Source: Nansenia antarctica
Taxonomy: Eukaryota > Chordata > Actinopteri > Argentiniformes > Microstomatidae
DNA: 64,000 nt
Reading direction: 5' to 3'
Assembly (NCBI GenBank): GCA_963989245.1
Contig: OZ022342.1
Span: forward strand, 19,385,868-19,449,867
A program made the translations under genes and the position numbers. Below the pieces are notes generated by a model. It saw only the letters and a list, made by a program, of their open reading frames with translations. It was not told where the DNA came from and searched no databases. Shown here one piece after another: positions 32,938 to 44,500 of this stretch; within the stretch, counting starts at the first letter, position 1; each line of letters starts with the position of its first letter.

Positions 32938-35335
32938 CTCGTATGTGTCGCCTGCGCAGTTCAGTGTCATGATACCTTCTCCAATGGGCTCAATTGTGTT
33001 ATCAGCACGCAGCGTGTTGTCATTGTATGATGTCACAAACTTGAAGTCACTGGTGCGTGAGCCCGTTGTCAGGTATGCGTCATAATTGTAAGAGCTACGG
33101 AGAGTTCCAGCTCCATCCACCTCTGCATAGTTGGGAGGGAAATACGCGCTGGGAATGGTGACTGCTCCATCAAACAACATTCGAGGCTTTCTCCTGCGGC
33201 AAAACCTCACGGCCACGATGAGAATAATGAAAGTGATGAAAAAGGTGGAAACGGAAACCAGTGCGATAATCAGGTAGGAGGTTAGTTTGGAACTACTCCC
33301 ATCATAAGACATGTCTTTCAGTTCTGGAACTTCAGCCAAGTTGTCTGATATAAGTAAATATACTGAACATGTTGTAGAGAGAGAGGGCTGTCCGTTATCT
33401 TTCACTGATATAACAAGGTTCTGCTTCATACTGTCAGATTCAGAAATGTCCCGCTGTGCCCTGATCTCTCCGCTGTGGAGACCGATAGTGAAAAGTCCCG
33501 CATCAGTCGATTTCATGATCTGATATGAAAGCCACGCATTCTGTCCAGAGTCAGCATCCACAGCTATCACCTTGGAAACAAGCGACCCCGCCATAGCAGC
33601 TTTGGGGACCATCTCAGTCATCAAGGAGTTACCTGCTGAAGCAGGATATAATATCTGTGGAGAGTTATCATTCTCATCTGTTATGAAGACACTCACAGTC
33701 ACGTTGCTGCTGAGCGGAGGAGAACCATTGTCTCTGGCTACAACGTGGACTTTGAATCTCCTAAACTGTTCATAATCAAATGCTCTCACAGCATGGATCA
33801 CCCCCGTGTCTCCGTTAATGGATAAGAATGTCGTCACTGGAACACCGTTGACTTCACTGGGCAGTAGAGAATAGACCACTGTACCGTTCTGTCTCCAGTC
33901 TGGGTCTCTGGCAGTAACAGAACATATAGAGGAGCCAGGCTTGTTATTCTCAGTCACATAGGCGCTGTAGGATTGTTCTTCAAACTCAGGTGGATTGTCA
34001 TTGACGTCAGAGACAGATACATGAATGGTCTTTGAAGAAGATAAAGGTGGAGAACCCTCATCTGTAGCCGTTATTGTGATGTTATAATCTGATAGAATCT
34101 CACGGTCTAGTTCAGTTGTTGTAACTAAAGAATAATAATTCTTAATTGAAGGATTTAATTTGAAGGGAACATTTTGTTGAATGGAGCATCGAACCAGTCT
34201 ATTTCTCTCCGAATCTTTATCCTGTACATTGATGATGCCCACCTCAGTGCCAGGTAACACATTCTCAGGGATTGGATTTTTTTAAAGATTTAAGAGATAT
34301 CACGGGCTCATTATCGTTCACGTCAGTGATTTCAATAATAACTTTAGCAAAAGAGGACAATCCCGACCCGTCCTTTCCTTGGATCCGTAATTCATGAATC
34401 GACTCTACTTCATAATCAATTTTTCCGCCAACTTTAATTTCTCCCGTTGTTGGGTCAAGTTTAAACAATTGATTCCCCTCATTTGAAACACGCCCGAAAT
34501 CATAGGTGACTTCCCCATTAGCTCCCTCGTCTGCATCTGTGGCTCTAACAGTTGCCACCAAAGTATCGATTGGAGAATTTTCCGGTATCATGACTTTGTA
34601 GACCTTTTGACTAAATACTGGAATATTATCGTTTGCATCCAGCACGGTGACGTGTATGATTACTGTACCAGATCTCTGCGGATTTCCGCCGTCAATCGCA
34701 GTCAGTAACAATGTCACCTCCTGTTGTTTTTCACGATCCAGCTCCTTATCTAAAACTACCTCGCTGTATTTCCCTCCGTCAGAGTTGGTATTAACAGCTA
34801 AGGTAAAATGGTCGTTCCTTTGTAGGCTGTAGCCTTGAACAGCATTCAGTCCTATATCTGCATCGTGAGCCTCATTAAGCGTAAATCGAGCGCCTTTGTC
34901 TGCTAATTCATTGATCTCGAATTTCACGACATCTTCCGTAAACTGTGGCGAATTATCATTAATATCTTGTATCTGAATGATGATGCGGTGTAATTCCAAA
35001 GGATTCTCCAGAACCATTTCATATTCCAATGCGCACGAAATCCGCCGACCGCAAAGCTGCTCCCTGTCAATTCTCTCAGCAACAACCAAATCACCAGTAC
35101 TCCGATTTATTTCACAATAACGCCTACTGCTGCCATCCATTTCTAAACGAGCCTCTCGAGCTGAAAGTATGTTATGATCTACCCTGAGATCATTCGCAAT
35201 ATTCCCGATCACAGATCCCAGTTTCATTTCCTCCGGTATAGAATAGCTCATATCTCCATTGCTGTCCCGCAGAAGGAACATGAAGACAATCAGATCGAAT
35301 ATCCAGACCGAACGAGAGAATCCTTTGTATTCCAT
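32938..35335 (-). pseudogene. pcdhg: Variable exon G (MEYKG/MGYKG class), frameshifted
   Basis: The exon starts at the ATG of MEYKGFSRS and has signal peptide, EC1, EC2 and EC3 in frame to about residue 351. There a run of seven T on the plus strand (34277-34283) carries one base more than paralogues B and J. The frame shifts and stops at 34265. The rest (EC4 to tail, 32938 to about 34276) is open in the next frame. The total is 2398 nt, or 799 codons plus one base. The five missing codons are an in-frame deletion of KKSPV-type residues in the tail. It ends GAG at the donor GTATGAT. EC1-EC3 are the most divergent in the window. A sequencing or assembly error in the homopolymer is possible. 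Confidence 0.88.
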
Positions 35336-35454
35336 TGTCAGAATTAACCTGATAACCAACCACACTCTTGGTGACTGCGTGAGATCAAAATGTAAAAAAA
35401 AAAGACTGAAGATCAACAGCCCAATATTCAGTGCTGCCGATAGATTTGTTTTCT

Positions 35455-35552
35455 ACGATCCTCTCTCCTTTCTTTACATATTACATTAGAAGGTGGAGAG
35501 ATCTATATTCCACAATAGTTGGTGAATAGCGACACACTGAGTACTTTTCAAA
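35455..35552 (-). promoter_or_regulatory. Conserved promoter block (CSE/CGCT box) of exon G
   Basis: AAGGTGGAGAGATCTATATT, then TTGGTGAATAGCGACACACT. This is the same MGYKG-class variant as at exon B, and it is intact. Confidence 0.65.
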
Positions 35553-36250
35553 AACTGCAATAACTATAGGCTTCAAACAAAGTATTCCACACGAAAACAA
35601 TAAGCCTATAATGTAAATCGTGCAAATACAATGATATTACTTTAGGTAGATGGTAAAGTTTTGTGCCAATTAGTACATTTCTAAATGTAATACATATCGT
35701 CATGTTGATTTCGATTTTAGCAATTAAAACAAACATGGTCAACTATAGGCTACACTTTTGTGGCATGTAGATTTTTTTTTACATGTGCGCTGTTCGCAGT
35801 TCTCGTTTCCAGAGTTGGTGTAAGCAAGCCCTTACGCAACCGTTTACTTCAACGAAACCCATGTAAATAGGAATTGTAGCATAACATGTAGTTAGGGTAC
35901 ACGACATGATAGAGTGTAGGCCCTAATTCACATTAAACATTATCAACATATCCTAGAGGAAAGCATTTCGCAAAGGCCTTTACATATCAATGAAAAAGTA
36001 GCTTGTTGGCGCTGTCTATATTACTGGTTCTGAAACGGAATTGTTGGAATCCTTGTTGAACAGCAGCAATTGGAGATAGGATCGCAAGACTGTTGAAAAA
36101 ACATCGGTTTCTCTCTGGGCTATTGCAGTGTATCTTCATTGATAATGCTTTGCTAAATATTCCAGCTCGAAAGGATAATTCATCGAAAGAGAGAGGGGAT
36201 AGGCCACTCAACACTCTACCCGTACATTACAGTAGCAAAAATCACATTCG
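35553..36250. other. Intergenic upstream of exon G (no gene)
   Basis: AT-rich inter-exon DNA between the exon G promoter block and the retroviral insertion site. No gene or repeat was recognised. Confidence 0.6.
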
Positions 36251-36254
36251 GTAG

Positions 36255-36723
36255 TGTAGTATATTTTTACACATTAATAGCCTTCTTATATAACGTATAT
36301 CTTACACATATATTCACGTATATTTTACACATATTACACGTATATTTTTATTACTTCATATATACTTTATTAAATACTTTTATTATTTCATTACAAACGA
36401 TCTCGGGAAGATTTTCAATTGTCGCACATGCGCAGTCACACACACACGCACATGCACGCCCCCGAGGGTCTAGGCCAATCAGAGGCCTAGAAGGAAGGAT
36501 CATGATTGGCCAAGAATATACTGTGATGTGATTGGCTGAGGGCCGCTATAAAACCTCTGTGCTGAGTCTGGAGCGGTCTGCCTGCTGACTACCTCGAATC
36601 ACGTTGTGACTGTTTCGTGTGCCTGTAATCTGAGGACCCGATCTTTTTTGAATAAATACTTTTAAACTTTGGCCAGGAGTTTTCACCTCTTCTTTTATCA
36701 CTGAAACAGAGAAATATTCGACA
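36255..36723 (+). repeat. 5' LTR of the endogenous retrovirus (469 bp)
   Basis: It begins TGTAGTATAT and ends ATTCGACA, and by reading appears identical to 48609-49077. It contains CCAAT boxes (36475-36479 and nearby), a TATAAAA box at 36547-36553 and an AATAAA signal at 36651-36656. U3, R and U5 can therefore be placed with transcription starting near 36575. A GTAG duplication precedes it (36251-36254). Confidence 0.96.
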
Positions 36724-36727
36724 TAAG

Positions 36728-36745
36728 TGGCGAGCCAGCCAGGAG
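36728..36745 (+). other. Retroviral primer binding site, tRNA-Arg
   Basis: TGGCGAGCCAGCCAGGAG lies four bases after the LTR. It is complementary over 18 nt to the 3' end of vertebrate tRNA-Arg(ACG), including the CCA, as I recall that tRNA. Confidence 0.8.
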
Positions 36746-37299
36746 ATTCCATAGCGTTGGATGACCGGCCGTTTTGCAACTCTTCAGGGGAACAAAGGGT
36801 AAGTACAAGGCGAAGCTGTGCAAAATAGACTGTGTAGATCAAATAAGCTATATTGAAAACGAATCTTGAAGTATATAACTGGGTAGAGGTTAGTCAGAGA
36901 GAGCCGGGTTGTAAAACCTGTATTGGGAAAAGTGTTTTAATTGTACGATTTTTATCGTGTGTGTGGTATTGTAATTGTGGTATAGCAGAGAAGGAGCTGC
37001 TGTAGTCTTGTTTTGAGAACAAGGTATTAGCACAAAAGCTAGGGGGAGACGTTTTCCTAGCAGGCTAATAAATGTGGTTTGTATCAGGCAATAGTCTGAT
37101 GGAGTGTAAAAGCTTGGTTAATGTGGTTTGTAAGTAAGTGTTTGTCAGGAGATAGCTCTATTCAATGGTATGGAATCGGAATTCCTAGTTTGAAAGAGCA
37201 GAGTCCGTGTTGGTGAGCAGAAAATAGCGCTATTTTAAAGGGATACATTGTTAATTCACTTGAGAGCACGGAGGAAAAACGTGTCTTGAGTAGAAAGGG

Positions 37300-37452
37300 C
37301 GCCATTTTTTCTTTGTCTGAAACGCATGTCAGACCTGCGGACAAGGCCGCTAGTTGAATTGGCGCCAATTTTTTTCTTTGTGTGAATGCATGTCAGACCT
37401 GCGGACAAGGCCGCTAGTTGAATTGGCGCCAATTTTTTTCTTTGTCTGAATG
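37300..37452. repeat. Tandem repeat of about 64 bp in the retroviral leader
   Basis: Two full copies start near 37324 and 37388 (GCATGTCAGACCTGCGGACA ... GGCGCCAATTTTTTTC), with partial copies on both sides. Confidence 0.9.
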
Positions 37453-38248
37453 CATGCAGACTCAGGGGACACAGAGCCTAGTAGAAAGCATATGCCATTG
37501 TAGGAGTATTTGAATAAGATTATCTTGGCAAATAATACGTTGAACTGCATTGAAAGATATTCTTGGAATTGCTGTGTCGTGGAGAATAATAATTATTGTG
37601 GAAAAGCAGTGTTGTGTGAAGATTAATCTTACAGTCCACAGCGGTTTGGTAAAAGAACAAAGGAGTGTTGGGTGGCTTCTTTCCCCCCTGACATCCATTT
37701 TTTCAAATACACACGCGCGGGTTTGATAGATTTCAGTACTCATCTCTTAAAAGATAACGATAAAACCATACACATAGACTAGGATTGATAAAAATAGAGA
37801 TATAGTGAATTGATCTCGGGGTATTTCAAATAAGTTTAAAGGTACGGTTACTCGGAAAACAGGAGTTTACACGAGGCCAGCACATTTCAAACACAGAGAG
37901 AGCACGCGGAAGCGAATAGGCCCGCTTAACAGAATATTGGTGAAAGAATCTAAAAGGTTAATGCATAGATTGATGTTGTGAATGACTTTTCAGTATTACA
38001 TTGATTTAATTAATTACTTATCAGTTGAATTAATTATTCAGAGCATTCATTTTCTGTTTCCCAGAACAATTGATTGATTCCATAAGTTTTAAATCAATGT
38101 ATATGATGATATAGTGAATAATTCTAACGAATCATTCATTCCTTTCACTTAACAATTGATTTATGTATAGATTGTAAAAGTAAAAAAGATAGATTGTGAG
38201 TTTTAGGTAAGATATAGTCATTCTGTAAGACATTTTCGGTGTGGCGGC

Positions 38249-38460
38249 CTCTACTGGTCGAAACAAGATAGGACGTTTTTAATTATTTACTGCCATCTAG
38301 TGGAAGAGACACGATAGGACGTTTTTTATTATCTACTGCCATCTAGTGGATGAAACAAGATAGGACGTTTTTAATTGTTTACTGCCCTCTAGTGGATGAA
38401 ACACTATAAGACATTTTTAATTGTTTGCTGCTCTCCAGTGGACGGAATACGATAAGACAC
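38249..38460. repeat. Tandem repeat of about 50 bp in the retroviral leader
   Basis: About four units sharing CTACTGCCATCTAGTGG and ATAGGACGTTTTTAATT, becoming more diverged toward the 3' side. Confidence 0.88.
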
Positions 38461-38699
38461 TTTGGAACACTGGTCCTCCATCAGTGCATCCGCCTGAGGT
38501 CGACGACATAGTCTTTTACAATGATAAATGGATGGTTACTTCAATTAATTTAAGTAATTACAAATTGATTGAATTAATTATTCAGATTATTTCATTTTCA
38601 GTTTTCACAAAACTTTGATCAATTGGTTTATAGTGGTCTAGGGATGACGTTTTCTTCCACAGGATTACATCAATGAAGTGTAAATGACTAAGTCTAGTT

Positions 38700-38870
38700 G
38701 ATTGTGCATTCCTTCCGAGTAGCAGGTCGATTTCCTTACAGATTGTAATTGATAATTGATCATTTTGTTCCTTTCAAATAACAAGTCGATTTCCTTACAG
38801 ATTGTAATGAATAATTAATCATTTTATTCCTTCCCAATGACAAGTCGATTTCTTTACAGGTTGTGATTAA
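38700..38870. repeat. 59-bp tandem repeat, three units, each ending in a splice-acceptor-like sequence
   Basis: Three units contain GTCGATTTCCTTACAG-type sequence, with AG ends at 38741, 38800 and 38859, spaced exactly 59 bp. Each has a pyrimidine stretch then ACAG, as at a 3' splice site. Use as acceptors is inferred. Confidence 0.8.
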
Positions 38871-39356
38871 TATTCGTGTTTTACATCTTTTTATTTGAAG
38901 TTAAGTTCTTTTTTCACAGTTCTTGATTAAAGAATAGCAGAACAGTTTCTATCTGAGGATTGATCAAGCAAGGGGTTGTGGATCAGAAAGACTTAGAGCG
39001 TGACCTGCTTTTGTAATTTGATAATTGTGTTGAACAGCCTTTGTAGTTTAATAATTAAGTTGACCTGAACTATAATTAGTATTGATTGAGCAATTAAGTG
39101 ACACACCTTCATACATAATAAGGGAAAAAACATTTAGATTAAAACACATACACATAGATTACATTTAAGTCAATAATACACAATACCACTGAAACAATCC
39201 GTTGTTCCGGAGTTGTAGTGTTCTGTGTGGACAGTTGACACAGTTAAGAGTTGGACTAGCATCTGTTTAGCAGATACAGCAACAGAAGGTGGGTTGTAAG
39301 AAAAGTACACCTTATAGCATATTTTCAGCATATTAAGCAGTATAAATATTTCAGAC

Positions 39357-41564
39357 ATGGGAGCCAAACCCAGTAACATTGTGAGGGCTGTTAATACAGA
39401 CAAGGGAATATTAGCAAATTCATCTCCTGTGGCTATAGTGGAAAAAATGAATCCTCTTGTTAAGGAGATTAGCAAAATATCAACGAAATGGAATATTCGT
39501 TGGGCAGACATTGAACAACCATGGCCAGCAGAGGGCACCTTTGATTTACAATTAATTGCAACATTGGAGATACTTATCAATGCACATAAGGCGCATCAAA
39601 AAGGAAAGATTAGATCAGAGAAACGCAGGTTAGAGTTAGCTATTTTAGACCTCTTCAAGGTAGAGGGGCAGAAAGTAGCATTAGCTTGGAATGAGAAAAC
39701 AGCTCACATGGATCCAGAAAAAAGAGATGAATTGGCCAAAGCAATGGAAGAGAAAGTGAACATTCCATTCTCACACACAGCTCCAATCTCCAGTCCTCCT
39801 CCCTATGCCAAGAGACTGGAGGACAATTCTCAGCGGATCTACCCTCAGGTCCCTGTCCTAAGTACGAGCGGAACCTTCACTATCCAAGATAAGGATGAAA
39901 ATGTACTAGAGAGGGGAAGAGCGAGAGTGACCGTGGACTTCGAACCAGAGAACAGGTCAGGTGCCAAACAGAAAAAGAAGGAGGAGCCGAGGGGAAAAGG
40001 GGACGACAGGAGGGACAAGACGGATGACGGTGAAGATGGCAGTGGAGGAGATAGCAAAGATTCCAGTGATGACAGCAATGCACAAGGAGGCTACAGTGCT
40101 CCGATAAGAAAACTACTAGCCAGGGCCGAAAAGCAGGGAGGGAAAATACGCTATAAGAAGGGAAAAGAAGAAAATAGTTCTGAAGATGAGCAGAAGTCTC
40201 TGAAGGCAGGGAAGAGAAGAGAGAGCTTAAAGCAAAAGAAGAAGAAGCTGCAGGAAGACAGGGATGAAGAGGAGGGAGAAAGGAGGGCAAGAAAACTCCG
40301 TGCGAAAATCCTAAGAAACGAAGAGGACTACAGACAACAGCTGCAGGACCTAGACGTAGAGAGAGAAACGTGTCGTCAATCTCAAGCGGCAGCATCACCT
40401 GCATCCCGGTTGAACTCCCCAAGGTCCGGAGCGACACCAAGGCGGGAAGTAAAAACAGAGCCACAAGTAAGCGATTATGAAACAGCATCGGAAGAAGAGG
40501 AAACTCAGGGGAACTTCCCAGTGCTGATTCGAGGTAACCAGATGGAATATCGTCCTTGGAATCATACAGATCTGTCAGAAGTGATCGAAAAACTCCCAGT
40601 CCTGGAAGATGGTGGCCATCCCTGGACGACGCAAGTCGACGTGAGATTGACAGGAACGCACGCTGCTATGGGAGACTTGAAAAGACTCTTAGCTACCATT
40701 ACAGGATTGGACACCATGCAGGAAATATTGATGAAGGCGGGACTTCATAGATATATCGATACATCCGTTTATGATCCAGAACTCTTCGCAGCAAACAGAG
40801 GCAAGCTGTGGAAGGCAATCAGAGAAACATACCCTACTCACATTCACCCAGACAATGTCATTGTGAAGCCACTGGGGGGAGATGAAAATCCCCGGGGGTT
40901 CGTTGCCCGTGTGCACTCTCAATGGAGAAGTGTGACAGGGAAGGATGCCGAAGATAACCCGTTAGAAAAAGCCATAATCAGGGAAAAGATTCAACAAGGT
41001 CTCCCTACCCCAGTTAAGAACAAGTTAGCAGAAGTGGTGGGGCTACGACACATGAGCAAGGCTGTTTATATAGACAACATAGCACACCAAGTAGAATTAT
41101 TTAGAAAGAAGATTCAGGCACAGAAGGCACAAGACGAGGACTCACTCAGAAAACTAACTCAAGTGCAATTGACAGAAGGCAAGAAAACCAGAGAGAGAGA
41201 GCAGACTATAGCCCTACAGGTCCCATCTCAGCCACAGCAACTGCAAATTGTCCCTCCCCAGTCATACCCACAGGGGCCACAAGGGGGGAATCCATACCCA
41301 CAGGGGCCACCAGGGGTGCAAGTGGTTCCATACCAGCCATACAACCAGCCTGGCCAAGGACCACCACAAGAGGGATGGACCGCAGCACCGAGGAAGGTAC
41401 TAGGACCATGTTTCGTATGCGGCCAGTATGGACACTTAAAACGTACCTGCTTTAAGAAGAACCAGGGGGGCGCAGGGGGGAAACAGAAAGGAGGATATAA
41501 GCCCCCTGCTGCACCGGCTCCAGGAGTGGTGAACCCCTATGGAGGCCCAGCAGCTGCGCTATAG
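39357..41564 (+). CDS. gag: Retroviral Gag polyprotein
   Basis: 735 codons from ATG to UAG (41562-41564). The N terminus MGAKPSN fits N-myristoylation of Gly2 for membrane targeting. A PPPY late-budding motif is at residues 147-150. The middle region is highly charged (Glu/Lys/Arg rich, about 190-350) before the capsid-like part (about 390-620). A single zinc knuckle CFVCGQYGHLKRTC (CX2CX4HX4C) at 685-698 marks nucleocapsid. The order is matrix, late domain, charged linker, capsid, nucleocapsid. The stop is followed by GGG and an open frame that continues in phase into protease, so the downstream enzymes are expected by readthrough. No internal stop or frameshift is seen. The length is larger than typical gammaretroviral Gag (about 540), mainly through the charged linker. 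Confidence 0.93.
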   Translation: MGAKPSNIVRAVNTDKGILANSSPVAIVEKMNPLVKEISKISTKWNIRWADIEQPWPAEGTFDLQLIATLEILINAHKAHQKGKIRSEKRRLELAILDLFKVEGQKVALAWNEKTAHMDPEKRDELAKAMEEKVNIPFSHTAPISSPPPYAKRLEDNSQRIYPQVPVLSTSGTFTIQDKDENVLERGRARVTVDFEPENRSGAKQKKKEEPRGKGDDRRDKTDDGEDGSGGDSKDSSDDSNAQGGYSAPIRKLLARAEKQGGKIRYKKGKEENSSEDEQKSLKAGKRRESLKQKKKKLQEDRDEEEGERRARKLRAKILRNEEDYRQQLQDLDVERETCRQSQAAASPASRLNSPRSGATPRREVKTEPQVSDYETASEEEETQGNFPVLIRGNQMEYRPWNHTDLSEVIEKLPVLEDGGHPWTTQVDVRLTGTHAAMGDLKRLLATITGLDTMQEILMKAGLHRYIDTSVYDPELFAANRGKLWKAIRETYPTHIHPDNVIVKPLGGDENPRGFVARVHSQWRSVTGKDAEDNPLEKAIIREKIQQGLPTPVKNKLAEVVGLRHMSKAVYIDNIAHQVELFRKKIQAQKAQDEDSLRKLTQVQLTEGKKTREREQTIALQVPSQPQQLQIVPPQSYPQGPQGGNPYPQGPPGVQVVPYQPYNQPGQGPPQEGWTAAPRKVLGPCFVCGQYGHLKRTCFKKNQGGAGGKQKGGYKPPAAPAPGVVNPYGGPAAAL

Positions 41565-44500
41565 GGGTGCCCAGAAGATCCGAAAGGGGGGTGCCAGCTG
41601 GTGGTGACAAACAGGCCTGAAGATGAACCTACAATATGGGTGTCGGTCAACCAACGTCCATTAGAATTGATGGTGGACAGTGGAGCAGCCTACACCTGTC
41701 TGAAGCCTGAAGACGCCACGCACCTTCCTATGTCTGGGAAATATGTGAAGACAATCGGATTCGAGGGAATTAAACAGCTGATCCCTACCACTGAGCTTGT
41801 AAGCTTAGAGTACAAAGGACAGAGAGCAGATCTGTCAATACTTGTATCAGAACACACGCCAATAGGGCTACTAGGGAGAGATGCACTATGCCAGTTAAAT
41901 TGTACCGTGAAATGCACACCGGACGGCTGTCAGGTGACAGTGCCACAAGAGAACAGACAGCTGTCTGTCATGATGGACAACAACGCATCTATGGTATATT
42001 GGGTGGGAGGGCTTAGCCCAGACCTAATGGAACCAGCAAGGATGTGGGACAATTATATCCTGGCACACATGGCAGAGGCCAGAAGGCCTACTGATCCATT
42101 GCATTGTACACTCCAGTATTTTAGAGAAGTTGCAGATGCAACCCCAGATGAGTGGCTGAAGCATCAGCCAAAACAGGTACAGCTTAGTACAAGTTGTATA
42201 ATCCTAGGCCCTCAGGGAGTGGCTATGAAGATAAACAGTGACACTTATCTAGATCAGGAGCATAAGATTGAGGGTAGCATCCCTCATGTGACACTTATGA
42301 TATCTGAACACTATAAACAGAAGCATTTAGGGGCAATGATGGCAGACTCAGAAAAAGCCAGATTTGTAACGACAAAAGAAAACCCTGCTATCTGGAGGAG
42401 CATTGATGGACAGTTCACAAAACTGATGATCTCTGCTCAAGGAATAGGACATCCGCAGACTGTGAAGCTAATGAACCGGCTAATCCTTCCTGTACAAGCT
42501 GACAGAGACCTCAGAGAAGAAATGATGCAGAATGTGCCAGCCGACCTGTGGGCAAAGAACAGTACAGACATTGGATTTGTGAAATCAGCTCGTCCATTGA
42601 GAGTTGAACTCATACCGGGTGCAGAACCCCCTTGGAAAAACCAATACCCATTGAAACAGGAAGCAATTGATGGAATTGAGCCACAGATCAAAGGACTGTT
42701 AGAGGCAGGAGTCCTGAAGATAACTCAATATCCGTTAAGCAATACACCTCTTCTGCCAGTGACGAAACCTGATGGTTCATATCGTCTGGTACATGACCTA
42801 CGGGCTGTGAATGAGGTAGTCGTCAGCTATCCAGCTGAAGTTCCTGATCCTCATGTGCTGTTGACTCAGATTCCATCTACAGCCAAAGTGTTTACAGTGA
42901 TTGATTTATGCGGGGCTTTCTTTTCTATACCTCTTAGTGTAGAAAGTCAAGGGTTATTTGGGTTTACCTACAAAGGTCAGCATTATCAATATACCAGAAT
43001 GCCACAGGGGTACAAACACAGTCCTCATGTTTTTAATCAGGTCTTAAGGGAGGACTTAGACGGGTTAGAACAGATGATAAGTAGTACTGCCATTCAGTAC
43101 ATGGATGACATACTCCTTTGTGCCCCAGATGAAGAAACATGTCACAGGGATTCCGTTAAACTGTTAAAGGTTTTGGCGGAGAAGGGACACAAGGTGTCTA
43201 AAAAGAAGCTACAGTATTGTCAGGAAAAGGTAACTTACTTAGGACAATCCATTACACAGGGACATCGCAGCGTCACAAATGAACATTTGGAAGCTATTCA
43301 GAAGGCTCCAAAACCACGAACGGTTAGGGAAATGATGATGTTTTTGGGCATTACTGGGTATAGTTCAGCATGGGTGGAGGATTACACTAGACTAGTCGCT
43401 CCATTGAGGGGGATGATTAAGGAAACAGGTAGTGATAACCTCCAATCTTGCATTACTTGGACAAGGGAAGCTGATTTGGCGTTTGAGACAATTAAACACA
43501 AATTGCAAGAAGCACCAGCTTTAGCGCTTCCAGATTATTCCAAAGAATTTGGATTGTATGTTTCTTCTTCAGCCGAGGGGAAGTATGCCTGCGCTGTTCT
43601 CACGCAACCAACAGGCATTGGACCTAGTCCACAGCCCATAGCCTATTACTCTGTCGCATATTCAGAGGTAGAAATGGGTTTCGCGCCATGTTACAGAGCA
43701 ATGGCCGGGGCTTATCTTATGTACGAGAAGGCAACAACCTTAACAATGGGGTACCCAATTACCATTCTCTGCCACCACAGTCTAAGGAACCTCTTGAATC
43801 AAGGCAAGTACACTTTGACGATGCCTAGGATTAGGGATTATTACAGGATGTTGGAAAGGGAAGATGTAACATTACTAAGATGTAACACACTTAACCCAGC
43901 AGAGACCTTGCCAACCCCAGAAGATGGGGAACCACACGATTGTGTGAAGGAAGCTACGAGGTACTCTAAGCTTAGAGCAGATCTACTAGCTTTGCCTTTA
44001 AAGGAAGCTGACGTTGAGTATTGGACTGATGGATCTTGTTACCGGGTAGGAGAACATTTACGTGCCGGGTATGCCATAGTCCGATCCCAAAATTCGGAGT
44101 TCATTGTGGAACAAGCCGAGGCTGTTCCTCAGCCTTGTTCAGCTCAGTTGGCTGAATTGATTGCCCTCACAGAAGCATGCAATTTGGGAACCGGACAAAG
44201 AGTGACAGTATACACCGACTCTGCCTATGCCCACAATGTGTGTCATTTACATGGAGCTGTATGGAAGGGACGGGGTTTTAAGAAAACTGATGGTTCGCCT
44301 ATTCAGCACCACGCTCAAATCATGAAGCTGTTACAAGCCATGATGAAACCAAGGGAATTAGCCATAGTGAAGTGTGCCGCACACAGATCTGACTCATCAC
44401 ATGTCACACAAGGTAACAGGGCTGCAGATGATGCAGCCAAAGCTATTACAGGAGCAGACAAAGCAGGTAAAGTTCTGCTGGTCACACATGAAGTACAGTT

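Larger units (their letters stand above)
36724..39356 (+). other. Retroviral leader (2.6 kb) with tandem repeats
   Basis: The long untranslated leader lies between the LTR and gag. A consensus splice donor (AAAGG then GTAAGTA, GT at 36799-36800) lies near its start. It carries three separate tandem-repeat fields (37300-37452, 38249-38460, 38700-38870). Small open frames (for example 38421-38618) lack recognisable domains. I see no accessory gene with support, although an upstream leader ORF cannot be excluded. Confidence 0.75.

Noticed and set aside
36546..36842. Minus-strand frame repeated at 48900-49148
   Set aside because: It is duplicated only because it lies in the two LTRs, antisense to the promoter and R region.
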